Shown here piece after piece: positions 22,125 through 35,300 of a DNA stretch of 64,000 bases. The DNA comes from Flectonema sp. DT1601 (lineage: Eukaryota; Euglenozoa; Diplonemea; Diplonemida; Diplonemidae). The notes under the pieces are model-generated. The model was not told the origin of the DNA and searched no databases. It saw only the letters and a list, made by a program, of their open reading frames with translations. The stretch is from contig OZ025839.1 of assembly GCA_964019425.1 (NCBI GenBank), positions 62,001-126,000 of the forward strand, written 5' to 3'. The position numbers and the translations under genes were made by a program. Numbering within the stretch: the first letter of the stretch is position 1; every line of letters starts with the position of its first letter.

Positions 22125-22895
22125 TCATGCTCGGGAGGCTCTTGCAGACTGAGCATGTGTAACATATGGTAAAGGTGTTATCAATGCAATGTACATTTCA
22201 TACAAGAAAGGTGCTATTATTTGTGTTCCTAGAACAATTATCAAGGCGCCTCCTAATAACCGAACTCTGATACGAAACAAATACCATCCCTTTCCGAACT
22301 CTTTAGCATCTTTAATGGTAACGTAAATAGGAATTACCTTATCCTCCGTGTCGTAGCTGAGATAGGCTTCAGATGCCTCGACTAATCCTTTTTCAGTTAG
22401 TTCTTTGTCGGTTCCAAGATTTTTGTATCCTCGTTCATATATATCTCTAATGCACAGTGTAGGATCAACATCTGCTCCGCCATCAATTCGGTGTCTAACT
22501 GAGACGAAGGAAAGAGGTTCTGGCCATGCTGATTGAAGAGCAGCCTGACCTTCAGGAGTATTGAGAACTGCTGTTTTTAAAAAGAAGTCTGCAGTCCTAC
22601 TTCCAAGACTCAACTCGTAAGCTGAAACTACAATTTTATTTCCTCGTGGATCTTCATAGCTCCACATATCATCACCCTCATCGTCTAAAAGCATCCCTTC
22701 TGATCCAGTTGGGATGTGAACACATGGAACACCCTGTGAAGCTTTCTTAAATCTATACATTGCAATATCTTTATCCTCATCCTCTGATAAAGCTGAATGT
22801 TCAACAGTCACAGTAGAAGGAATATGGAACAATGTCAAGCTACTTCGTAAAAGTCTGAACGACATCGTTGGAGATGGTCGAACGAGATAAGACAT
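22125..22895 (-). CDS. Orphan single-span membrane protein, possibly mitochondrial
   Basis: This single-exon gene encodes 256 aa and I do not recognise the family. The N-terminus is rich in Arg, Ser and Leu with few acids (RPSPTMSFRLLRSSLTLF), which suits a mitochondrial presequence. The middle is soluble and mixed. Near the C-terminus a basic segment (LFRIRVR) precedes one ~25-residue membrane helix (LLGGALIIVLGTQIIAPFLY), with a short tail. The layout would suit a small inner-membrane complex subunit, but that is only a guess. An AAACACAG acceptor-like site lies ~49 nt upstream of the ATG. Confidence 0.6.
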   Translation of the reverse strand: MSYLVRPSPTMSFRLLRSSLTLFHIPSTVTVEHSALSEDEDKDIAMYRFKKASQGVPCVHIPTGSEGMLLDDEGDDMWSYEDPRGNKIVVSAYELSLGSRTADFFLKTAVLNTPEGQAALQSAWPEPLSFVSVRHRIDGGADVDPTLCIRDIYERGYKNLGTDKELTEKGLVEASEAYLSYDTEDKVIPIYVTIKDAKEFGKGWYLFRIRVRLLGGALIIVLGTQIIAPFLYEMYIALITPLPYVTHAQSARASRA

Positions 22896-23386
22896 GTTAT
22901 AGATTTCTTATTTTATTATTATTATTAAAAAGATTGAAGCTGTGTTTGGGAAACATAAATTATAACTTGTGTTATAATGAAAAATAGTTTCCCTCTCTCA
23001 GATCCCAGTTGATGTTGTATTTCATTGACATCGTTGGGTGAGGTGTACAGCACCTACTCATAGAAAACTGTTTCCACTATTGAGAATGTGTCCTGCGAGG
23101 AAAAATGTTCATTTAAATGTTTTTTAAAAAAAAAAAAAAGAATTTTTTAAGAAAAAAAACGGTCAGCAACCTATAATGAATTAGCGCACGTAGGCAGCAG
23201 GCAGAAGCCAGGAATAAGAAGGATAGGATAGCGTGGCTTCAGTTAACCAAAAGAAATTTTTTGGTTTTTTTTTTTTTTTTTTTTGAATTCTGTTTTTTTT
23301 TCCCCAAGCAGAATCTTGGTTGAGATAAACATTCCCCAGCAAATGAGGAATCAGTTGTGCGAAACAATTTGCTATTTTTTTTGTGC
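22896..23386. other. Intergenic region, nothing recognised
   Basis: This AT-rich spacer lies between the giant sacsin gene's stop and the next start, with T runs near 23264-23284 and A runs near 23128. I found no repeats, RNA genes or coding potential. Confidence 0.5.
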
Positions 23387-26300
23387 TTAAAAATACATCA
23401 CTATGTGGTTTTCAATTTGCTTTTTACATTTCGGACATTTATCAATCTTTTGAATGCAGGTTGTGCAACACAAGTGACCACAACCCAATGTCGCAAGCTG
23501 TATAGCATCTTCATCCTCAGCAACCTTTGAATCAACACAATAACAAATAGGACATCTAGTTAGGTAGCTGACCTTATCACATTCATCTTCGAGAGAAACA
23601 ATCTTTTTGTTGGCTTCTTCGAGTTTTTTTGATTTGGCGTAAAGATCATTGGTAAACTTTTGAATATTCCCTCCCTGGATATCACTAACATCAATATTTA
23701 AATCAAGTTTATAAAGTAGCTGAGACAACATATCTTTGACGACGTCTTCTTCTTCAAGTTCAGTTTGATGTTCTTCTCCGTTAGTTTTTATTGATTGGCA
23801 TTCAGGTATTGAACTTGAAGAAGCTTGTGGAATCACAAGTAATTCAGTTGCAGGAACTGTTTTGATGACACCTTCGCTGATGCGAACGTCGTATGACCAG
23901 TATTCACTTTCATTTTTTGGGATGTGGACATGAGCTATTTCACAATAAATTACTTCTTTTGTAGTTCTCACTTCCAAACCTAAACACTCACCCGGACAGT
24001 GTTGTCTGGTTGTTCCGAACTTTGAATTTTGTAAATCCTCTTCAGAGAGACGAACCCCAGGAACACCTCTGGTTACATTTACATCTACTGTTGATGTTGG
24101 AGGAATGTGTAACGTATTCAGTATGGATATCATCTTCTCAGGTTCTGCCGTCACGAATTCTGACAAACACGGAGGTATCGTATCCAGTTTTAGAAAATCT
24201 TTTATACAACAAGCGACAATAGATCCAATACCGTAGCCTTCTTCTTTGTGTTTTATAGAAATGAACATCTCTGTGGGAACATCTCCTTTTGAGTCACTTT
24301 TTGAAATAAAAAACAGACTTTGAGCTGATTCTTGTTTTGCAATATTGTCATTCGTCTTACCCCTGAAGAATCCAGTTTTTAAATTTTCAACAAAAGTTAT
24401 TGAACAACGAGACAATGATGATTTAATCTCTTGTTGTGGCTGTTCAACTGTAACAAGACGATGAATACAATCAGAAAATTCTTTTGATTTGATGTTACTT
24501 TCAAGTTTCTTTGCCATGTCAATGAGATTTTGATCTGAAACTGGAACAGGAGTCTCAGTAAGTCTTTCGGTTATGACAACACGCATTGGAGTTACTTGTA
24601 ATTTTCTACAAAGCTGTCTATCAATTTTTGGATGAATTAATCTAATGTTTTTAATATCAATCCTATCAGAAATCCAAGGGGCATCGTTGTAAATGCAATT
24701 CCTTTTTTCTTCCAATACTCCCAAGTGACTCGGGACATAATTAACTACCAGACCTGCCTCTGATAACGTCGATAGTATTTTCACTACGGAATTTAGTTCC
24801 GTAATCGAAAGTTTATTTCCTTTTCGATGAGCAACTTCGAGAACTCGATGCCAATGTTCTGGTTTCAAGTTCCTTCTAACTCCCAAAAGATTTGTCAACA
24901 TCTCCTGTGTCTCCGTATTATCTTCATAAGGAGCTTTGTACATAAAAGGAGGAAGTTGTTTTGATGGTCTTAAAAAGCAATTTACAGGAGCGGCTACAAT
25001 AGTATCAGTGATGGGTATGAAAGTTGCTTCAGAATTGACCTTCTTAGCAAATGATCGATGATTGTCTTTTAGTCTACTGTTAAGATGTTGAAGTGTTCTC
25101 TCAAAATTTCTTGAGTATGATTGTTTCTCATGGTATCCAGACAGAGCTACTTCTGTCGTGTTATTCCAAGACTTTAAAACATTGTCAACACTCGGTGGAA
25201 CAACAAATCCTAAGTCACCTCTTTCTAACAATCCAGGAGTCCATTTTCTCGGCAAAACCGGCATACTAAACGGAACTAAATAGCCATAGTCATCTGAGAC
25301 GCATTCACTGAATCTAAATAACCGTTTTTTGTGAGTGACTGGATCTTTGGAAGGAACAATACGAGAGTTCTTTAAAGTAGTCAAGAACCTATTCGGGTGT
25401 CTCGTCGTCTCTTTGAGGTCGGCAATCCTATTCTCAGACAGTAGCTCAGTGATGATGAGGGTTGCTTTCGTTTCGACGTCGTCGTCTATCTCATCAGGAG
25501 TCTCAACTGCTGAAACACACTCTAAGAATGCCTCCGCATCTAACTCAGAATGCATTCCAAGTTTTTGAAGAAACGTAGTCCAAGTAGGGTCTGTAAACTT
25601 CTCAGGTGGAAAGACTGACTCGTTATCTTTAAAAATATCCTGCGATTATAAAGGTTAATAAGAAAAAGTGTTTTAAGAAAGGCCACAACCAATACAATGC
25701 ATACCTTCACGAGAGCCATATTTCTGTGTTTGTAGTCGCATGGATTAACTAAAAGTAACCCTTCAGAGTCCCTCGGAAACTGTTTTTTTTTCCTCTTTGT
25801 TGTACCTAACCTTATTTCAATTCGTGTTGCATGGAAGATTTGTGTGTGGCTCTTAGTGGTTCTAGTTGAGTGGTGGTCTCGGGAAGAATTTTGGGGTTCC
25901 TTCTCGGTCGATATTTATATAAAAGAGATGTATGCTCTGTGATACAGAGCACTCGAAGCGATTGCACCAACTCTTTGACATACATGCCACGGTTGACAAC
26001 ATTGTTGTGATAGCTGCTGTTAAACCTGGATACACTCTAGTGGAGTCTCCAATACTGGAGATGATGTTGACGAGACTCGAGAAGTCTAATTCTATCCTTC
26101 TTCGTTAATTATATTCCGTCTGCTGAAAATCCCGCTGATGACACAAAATTTTGATTAAAAAAGTAAAAAGTGAAGTTTTGCCTTCTAAAATAGTCAAAAA
26201 AAACATTGACGAAATGTACACATACCAATTTCCCTGTTTTTAATATTCTTGTGAGTTCCCCACCTTCGATGTTTTCATAGTTGTCTCGAATGTAAGTTAG

Positions 26301-29300
26301 CTGTGTTTGATTGTGTAGGGTATACTTTGTTTTGATAAATATGTTTATTATAATAGACAAGAAAAACAAACCCTTTCGTATTGTTCATTTTCGGCGAGAA
26401 CTTTCCATCTTTCTGGAGAAAGAAGTTTTTCGAGTGCTTCGATTTCTGTCAGCTGTTTTATGTTGTCGGAGGTTTCCACTAGTTTAGATACGAGATTCGT
26501 ATGGTTGTCGTCTTTTTGAATCCAACAAATAACATCACCATCTCCCATAAAGAATGGATTAGGATATTGAAATATTTCTCCCACAAAGATATGCATCACC
26601 GCTGTTGATAGATCTGTGAACTTCTTATCACTGAGACGAGTAAAGAGAGGAAGTCCCTTTAACATTTTAACATCAGTAGCCTGTAAGTACGTAGTATCCG
26701 ATGACCCGATGTAGTTAAGAATCGTTTGCTTATCTTCTGTTGAGACATTATCCCAAATGACTTCTTCTTCCTTCGTTGCCGAAGACAGTTTTTTCAAAAC
26801 GACTTGTAATTTTGTTCCGTTTGGTTGAAAACGACAACCTCCAGTGAAATCTTTCGCTAATATTTTAATTCCCATATTCTCAATAGTTGATTTAATATCA
26901 TTCGGATCTGGTCTATTAATAGAATCCTCATGTTTGGTTCGTTTTCCAGTATCAGTTAAGCTCCAAACAGCATTGAACCATCCTCCCTTCTCTGGTTTTT
27001 GTTCTTCTACTAGACTGTCATCCTCAACATCATCACTAAAATAAAAAGCCGACGACAAATACTTTGGAGACACCAGCTCTCCACTCTCTAACGGAAGTAT
27101 ATTCCAATCGTTGTAGAGCTGTAATACATCATCGTCTGGTTCCATTGTTTTCCAAAATGAGTCGACCCAAATACGGAGATTATCATCAGTAGGAAGGTCT
27201 TGTTGTTGTAAGTGTTCGTGTATAAATCTTCCATTAATCTTTTTAAGTCCAAGTTTCTCTTGGAAGTCACGAGATCGTAAGAGAGTACTAAGATGAGGAT
27301 TCGTCTTTTCAGAAATCACAGAACTATTAATAAAACGGTCACTGAGAGTTGGAACTAATAGTGAGTCTCGACTAGTCCCGACAATCACTGCTGACGATGA
27401 GGAATTCTCAGCTTTCGAAAAGTATCTAATGCAGACAGGATCTTCTCCTACTGGTAGTAATAAAGCTCCGTCGAGCTTTGAGGCATCCTCCTCTGTCGGT
27501 TTTAAGTCAGAAGTTGCAAACCCAAGAAGCTTACTGGCTGCATCACTACTCTGCAGGGTACTCGCAATGGATGCTTTTGAGTTGCTAGATTTGCAAAGTT
27601 CTCTCACTCTCTCAGGTTCTAATAAGGATATCTTTCTTTTTTCAGAAGCCTCCACAACTTGTTTCGAGATCGTCCACGGCATGTCGAATATAGGTTTTTG
27701 AAGTTTCTTAGATATCTCTCTCACAGTTGCCGTATTCAGATCTGCCGTATTAAACCTTGCCTCACTGATGGTCTTGAATTCTGAACGCTTACCTGATACC
27801 AAGTACACTGATTTATTTACAAGTCGATTATATACTTCACGAACATCGTAGTCCGTATGAATATCTTTGTCTGGCCAGTAAGAATAGCAGTGATTGTATT
27901 CTGAAGTGGAATTCTTTGGAGTGTATTCGTCTTTTTTAATCTCATCCAGTAGATTGGCATAGGCGTTCCAAGTGTTTTTAATAACTGATTTATTCCAACG
28001 GTCTCTTTCGTCTAAAGGACAGCTATGACCCCTTTCCGTGATATTCATTGATAAGATTTGAACAGGGAGTCCAGTAATAATACCAGGTTTCGGATGAGGA
28101 GTGCAGTGACCCCCCTGCATTACTAAGTGTTCTTTTTGTGGTGATGTGTTGTCCAGTTCTAGAAGTGCGCAAACTCCACCAATTTTAACTTCATGGCTCC
28201 CATCACCTTCCCCCGATGAGAGAGATGTTAAAAACTTATACGAATGATTACAGTCCTCACCGCTTTTCATTTGCTCGGTGACCAACACATTTACCGGAAA
28301 TAATAAGTTAGTTGAGGTACCCCTTGTAGACATTATTCTAACAGGCCATGTTAGAGTTGATTTCTTTTCAGTAGCTGTTTCCCAAAATTGAACCCTTTTA
28401 TCAGTGATTACACCCTTGACATCACCTTGAGAATCAACACAGATAGTCATCAAATTGTTTTTTTGAATTCTTTGATCGCTATCACTCTCAATATACTTAC
28501 TTAAAACAACCTGTTTCACGTAAGGAAGCATTGGTAGTTGAAAATGAAGTTTTTGCATGTTTGACAGTAATAAAGATTCTAATGTCGATATTGAAGTTTG
28601 CTTTCTGATAGGGAATCGAACCGTGGTACCTGATTGGTGAAGACCTCTGAATGCTTCAATTTGAGTAGAAAAACTTTTATTAACCTCTCGTAGATTGGAT
28701 TTCTTACATCCTTCCTTTGAGAATAATAATAAAGAATCCTGAGTGACTACTTGAACACAATCTGATATTACGAATCCTGAAAGCAACGACCTCCCCGATA
28801 ATGTTCCGTTTTTCAATGAATTAACGATCATGTTGTCAGACACGACTGAATCAATATGTAGCAGCAGTGAATCTGAAAGAATGTAATCTTCACTTCCGGG
28901 TAACACTGCAGCCATGTTACCACATTGAGGTGCAGTGTCAATAATGAAATGTGTTTGTTTCGCCATTGCTTTGATTGAAAATTCAATAAGATCGTGTACT
29001 ATATATTGAAGGTGATCGTCTTTGTTGATAAGTTGATCTTCAATTTTTTTAATAATAATTTTATCGACAATGTCGTGTTCGATTGCTTTCTGTTTAGATG
29101 ATTTATGACTTGTAACTCCCAGAGCCTGTGCTTCAGATATCGTAATTAAATTTGATACAAAATTTTGACTACCCTCAGAAGACGTTATCATGTCATTGTA
29201 CACTAATGTATTTATAGGTCTGAGGTATCCATCGGTATCTGGTAAATGGGTGATACCATTCTCCGATGATCTGCTTATATATTTCGCTATTGACACAGCG

Positions 29301-32300
29301 ATTGAAAGATCAGATTGGGGAAGAGGTATTCCTCTGTATTTGTCTGCTATTTCGGTTACAATGTTGCAATAATCTTGATTTTCAAATGAGTTCTTGATGT
29401 TAAATCTTTTACACAGAGGTATCCATATTCCATCAACCCAACTTCCGAGATGTTCATCCGGAATGTGAGTTAAATAAGGTTCTATATCGACGTCAGGTAT
29501 TGATAGCGAAACTCTTTTGGAATTCACAAATTTGGTTCCTCCAATCCAGACAAGTTTTCGGTCTTCTTTTCGATTGATTTCCGCCACCATATCAGCCGTT
29601 TCCTCACCGCTCAACAACCTCTTTGACATTTCTTTATATATTGCTTCAATACCAATGTTGGTATTCTTCTCGCTGAGGTCGCATAGTTGCTTCACTAATG
29701 CCGAAGATTCAACTGGTTTCTCATACCAAAGTTTGATGAACTTCTCTGGAATATCACAAGCAGCAATGCTATATGTAAATGAACACAGAGACGCTTCATC
29801 TCGTGGTCGCGTTTGAGAAGGTTTTTTAAATACCACTTTAGTTGGATTCTCTTCATCAATGACAGGTATGATTGCTGAACCCTTCAGACAGGTTTCTTCT
29901 TCGTCAGTGAGATCAGCTTTAGAAAGTTGTGTAAAGAGTGCCTGCCAACTTTGCAATGCGGAATCTGAGTTGTCGGTGTTCAGAGACGTGACTACTTTGA
30001 CAGTCGTTATGGCGTTGAGAGTTTTTTTCATTCCAAAAAAATCCAAAAAAATTCCAACACGGAGAAATTTTTCATCCGGAAACAGAGACCGATCTAGATT
30101 ACCCAATGACTTGCTTATATCCCAATTAAAGAATTCACTACACTGACGAGGCTTTGTTTCAACTGGACTGTACACCCATCGATTCTGTCGAAGTGATTCG
30201 ATCAACGTCGACGGAACCTTTTCAGGTTTTTGAAACTGAGAAAGGAGAGCTACAACATAATCAGCTTTGAGCACGGGATCACAATCTGTGTCGGGAAGTA
30301 GATACTCAGCGAGGTAACACCGGTAGTCAAGTTGTTTTATATCTAACCAATCTCGTAAAAATATATTTACAGAATCAGAAGAGTTGAAGAATCTGTCATT
30401 AAATAATAGTTTAAGAGAAGGCGAGTTGTTACTTTTATTCAGTTGGTCTTGCGGAGGAATAAATCTCTCTTTTCCATCCCCGACAGAGATGTAGTCGTCG
30501 CATTGATAACATTTAAAAATTGGAAGTTTTTTAAGTATTTTTGAATGTTGTTCTTTGATGAGAGTGTCTTTTGATTGTTGAATGAAATGCAGCAGATCTT
30601 CTTCACTGTTTGATGGAATTGTATCGAAGTCGGATAAAGTTTCCAACACGCTAGCTGCTGTTACTTCCGGTAACCAAATTGGAAAAACAGTGACGGTAGA
30701 GTCTTCAGAATGTAATGGTGTTTCTAAGACTAGATTTATTCCTAACTTAGGAATCAATCCGATACATTGAGATGTTAATCTAACAGATCGGAGTACCTTT
30801 GATTCTGCTGAAACAAATTTATAACTCGCTGGGATCAGTGGAACAGATCTCAATGCGTCTGATAAAGGTATTTCATTTCCTTGTAACTTCCAAAATGAAA
30901 TAATCCATTCCAACGAAGGAGTACTTTCATTGTTTATCTCCGCTTTTGATATCTCATTCTTCTTAATGAAATCCAACGACAACATCCCAGAGACTATCAA
31001 ACTTTCTAAGTGTTCCCTTTTTAAAATTCTTAAATTCGTCGTCCTACAGAGGCTGTTTAAATAATTCCCCTTCGTACTAAAAACACTGTTGAGTTTATCA
31101 GACTCATACGATGTTCTTACAAAACGATGTTGACACCCGGGAGTAATGATGTTGGTGTCCATAGTGTAAAATAAGAAGTTGTTTTCACAATCTTCTGCGG
31201 AAGAAAAAGTTCCAAAACCCCCTTCATGGAGAGGAATGAGAGAGATGCCGTGCAACTGTGATAATTCTTTTTCGAAATCATCACATTTAGAATCCGGAAG
31301 TATGAACTCAAGGAGGTCTAATTTCTTATGATCAGTACCAGGAGTGTGTAGCAGAACATTATTATGTAGTGACAAGGCGTCTCTGACAACAGACTTTGTG
31401 ATTATTGTAATCTTAGAAACCTTTTTAAGATTATTTAATATATCAGAATGAGGATGAACTACTTTATCACCCAAAGCAAGAAGAACTTCACTCACCACTT
31501 CCGGAGTGTCAGAATCAGCGAATCTCGCCTTCGAAGGAGAAACCCATGCCTGGGTCTTGTTGTCACTCGATGTGATAAAAAACGCATGATCGTTGTCGGA
31601 AATATTTTGATAAAATCCCGTAGCGAAATGTTCCCAAATTCCTACTAAATTACGAGGAAATAATTCATAAAATTGTTCCGCAGTTCGATTCCCTTCATCA
31701 CGAACTCTCAGAAGCAGTTCTATGGCAGCAGGTACGCAAACGTCTCTCAGAACTGCGGTATTCCAATCTCCTAATTCTTTGTTTTCGTCGTACCAGAGGG
31801 CGCTTCGATTTTCTTTAAGTTCGAAGGCTGCGTTGATGTGGAAGGCGGTGTTGGTTTTTTGACGAACTGGAAGAAGAGAGTGCGCGCTGCCAACAAACGG
31901 TTCATCAGCTAGAAGACCAACTCCAGTTCGACTTCTTAGTAAAGCAACGCCACCCCAAGGTATGTGTCTTCTTTCATTGTTTCCTTCTAGAGCTAATCGT
32001 TTTGCTTCTCCCCCTCCAATTACATCTGAGAGAATCCATTTATCCTTACAGCTACTGTTGTCACTACTTCTGTGATATGAGACTTCCACTTCAGTGATGG
32101 CTTTTGGTAGTTGGCTGTCACTTGTCTGTTGTAGTCGTTCTTTAAACCCTTCTCTTCCATCAGTATTGCCAGCCACAAACTGATATAGCTGTTTCCTCTT
32201 TTTCTCTTGTGATTCTGATATTGATAATTCAACTTTGAAGACATCAGTATTGGTGTCATCATGTTTTCTAATAACTTCAATCTTCCTAACGTGTTTTAAA

Positions 32301-35300
32301 AATGGCAACGATCCAGGCAACTCTTGACAAAGCTCTTCAAGATGTTGTGTAGCCAACTCTGTCGTGTAGTGTTGGTTGCTTATCTTTGAATTTTTCGCAA
32401 GCTCCTCACTTCTAAATGGAATTCGAAGAAGAGTTCCTTCATAAGGCTTCCGGAAATCACATCCGAAATGCATGTAGGGAGAGAATTGATCCTTGAACTC
32501 GTCATCTTCTACAGCAGGGTCAGGGAATGACATAATCAACCCTGGCTTATCAGATGTAGTTCCGTATAAATATTTTCTGTGAGGATCAAGGATGACGAGT
32601 TTATCACCAGATACTATTGAAGGGAGGTCTGTTATTTTATAAACACCACAGAATCCAATTCCAAATCTACCGGTTTTTACAGCAGAATCGAGTTTGTGAG
32701 CCCCACCAACAGCAGCCAAGTTATGAAAATCTTCATCAGTGAACTTAGCGTTGTTATGTACAAGTAGGGCTGGTCCTTGCCAGCTACTCATCGATTCACT
32801 AAATAACGAATGTTTACCATAAGTGGATGAATCAATAGCGAATGTTAATGAAGACGCACCAGCATCATCAGCATTCTGGATCAGCTCTAATAAGATCATT
32901 CGAACCTCACTGAGAGAGTTTTTAATAATTTTACTTATCGTTGCTGTGAGTTCTTGCTTTTGTCCATATGCTTTCGTGAAAGTTTCAACCTTTTCCTTCC
33001 TACGACATGCGACTTTAAACGCAGTTGCCAATTCCTTCGACACATGCCCATGAATAAAATATCTATTACGAAGTTCTGGTGAGTGAGTTGGTAATGGTTT
33101 ATCATCATAGTCGTTAACAAGTAGACTAGTAGCAGGTCTTAAGATACGATTGTTGTCGGGGAGGTATACCGTTATCTGAGGGTTAATACTACGAGTGTTC
33201 TCTGATAGCGCCATTAAGACTGATACAACCGATCGAAGTACCTCATCTGTGAGTGGTTCTTCTTTTACAGACATCCTTTCAATGGCTTCAACATAACAGT
33301 CGGGTGAGAAGGTCTCGTTCAAACCAAGAGAGAGAAACATTTCTATCTCTGGTTCTCTGTAGTTAGGCAGTGAGTGCATTCCTGTTGTGGTTTAAATTAA
33401 TAGATAAAAACAAAATTCCGTCTTCTCTGACTACAAGAAAATTTACAAACCTGGCAAGAAAGCACCATTCTTTTCACTCTTATCAAATACCCTCCGTGTG
33501 ATGCTACTCGTGAGAGTGATAGCGACTGTTGATGGTTCGTAGAATGTTGAAGCTCCAGCATCCCAAATAACACATTGATCAGTTAGTAGAGGACTGACTT
33601 CAGTCATGAACTGTTTCTTGTCAGATTGATGTAATGCGACAAGTCTTCCATAAATTGCACTGATAGTGAGTCCTATGGATGAGTTCTCTACTTCCTGACG
33701 ATCACGTCCATGAATTAGTTTTGATATAGCGAGGAGTTGATTAGCAACGACAGTACATGTAAGAAGTTCATCCCATCCAAGAAGTGTTCGTAGTTCACTA
33801 CAGGGGACTAACTCACTCTCAAGTATTCCGTGGGATGATGAACACAGTTGTCTGTCTTCAAATGGTCGTACTGTAGTTGCTGACATCAAGCAGTTGTCAC
33901 TACTTACAATAGGAAGTAATGGATCTCTGAGTTGTAGTGTTGATGACTGAATAGGTAGCCAAGGTAATTGTTGGATGTCTCTGGCGAGGTGTTGTTCATC
34001 TTCTGGGGCTTCGTTTAATTTTGAAAACGCGGTTTTAAATCGCTCAAACATTCCAAGTTTTCGTTTGCTTGGAAAAACTTTATCAAAATTTCGATTGACG
34101 TAGTGAAAAAGTCTGCGAGCTTGATCAACGTTGCCGACCTTCATCACGTCTGCGAGTACTATTTCTCGGAGTGTTTTTGAACTTATCGTTGATTGCATAC
34201 CACATCCAAGAAGCCAATGTTTTATTGATCTTTTTCTGTTAATGAATTCGGGTGAAACAATGAGAGACTTTAACAGAGTCCCACTGTCACCCATCATTGT
34301 TATTTCTTCTGAGTAAGGGTCCAAGGATTCGATTGGTTTTACAAAAACTGTCTCATCCAACGATGGAATGCAACAACAACCAGACACGACTGATGCCACG
34401 TCTGTATTTGAATTAGACTGCTGAAGTAGTTCTTCAACTACTGTAAGGTATTCCTCTGTGGATGATGTCTTGCGAATGTCGTTAATTCTGTCAGTTATCC
34501 AGCTTTTCCAAAAAGTATGCTCTTTGAGTGTTGGTATTCCTGCTGTTGCCATAATGTCTCTAAATATTGGTTTTATGACCATTATGTGTTTATCATTAAC
34601 GAGACATAATTCTTCTCTTTGTTGGATTGCAATGATGTTAACAGTTGTGTAGTTGTCGACACTGGTTGGGAATAAAACAAAAGTTTCGATTCCGTGTTTT
34701 TGTTGTACGACAGAGAAGTCAGTTCCCCATATTGGTAGAGAGATGGCTTTGAGTAGAACTGTTGGGTCGATGTCTCGATGGTTTTTTTTTATAAAACCAG
34801 CCACGACAGTACAATCATTTTCAGAAAGTTTCTTCATTGATTCGATTCTCTCTAACAAAGCGTCGAGGATTTCACCAGCATTTCCGATAAAAATTCTTTT
34901 CGATAACACATCACTACTACAAACAATATTATTACTTAACGAGGTGGTAGATACCTCTATGGCAGACAACACACTGCTGAGAGAATCAGTCAATGATGAT
35001 GAAGTCACAATATTCTTAATTGGTAACACTTCTGTTGTGAAATCAATAGGAGGCAGAGAACCGACTGATGGAATCACCGCAACAGAAGATTCACTTCTCT
35101 CATTCATAACTTTGAGTAGAATTTCAGAAAAATCTTCATCCGAATGAAGAGACGCAATCAAAGACCAATATGATGACAACCATTTATTATTAATATTTGT
35201 TTCTAAACAAATTGTTATTAATACATCAGCAAGCCATTCAGCTGAAAGCTCACATATGTCATATTGCTTTGAGAACAACTCAGATCCCAATGCCGTCGCT

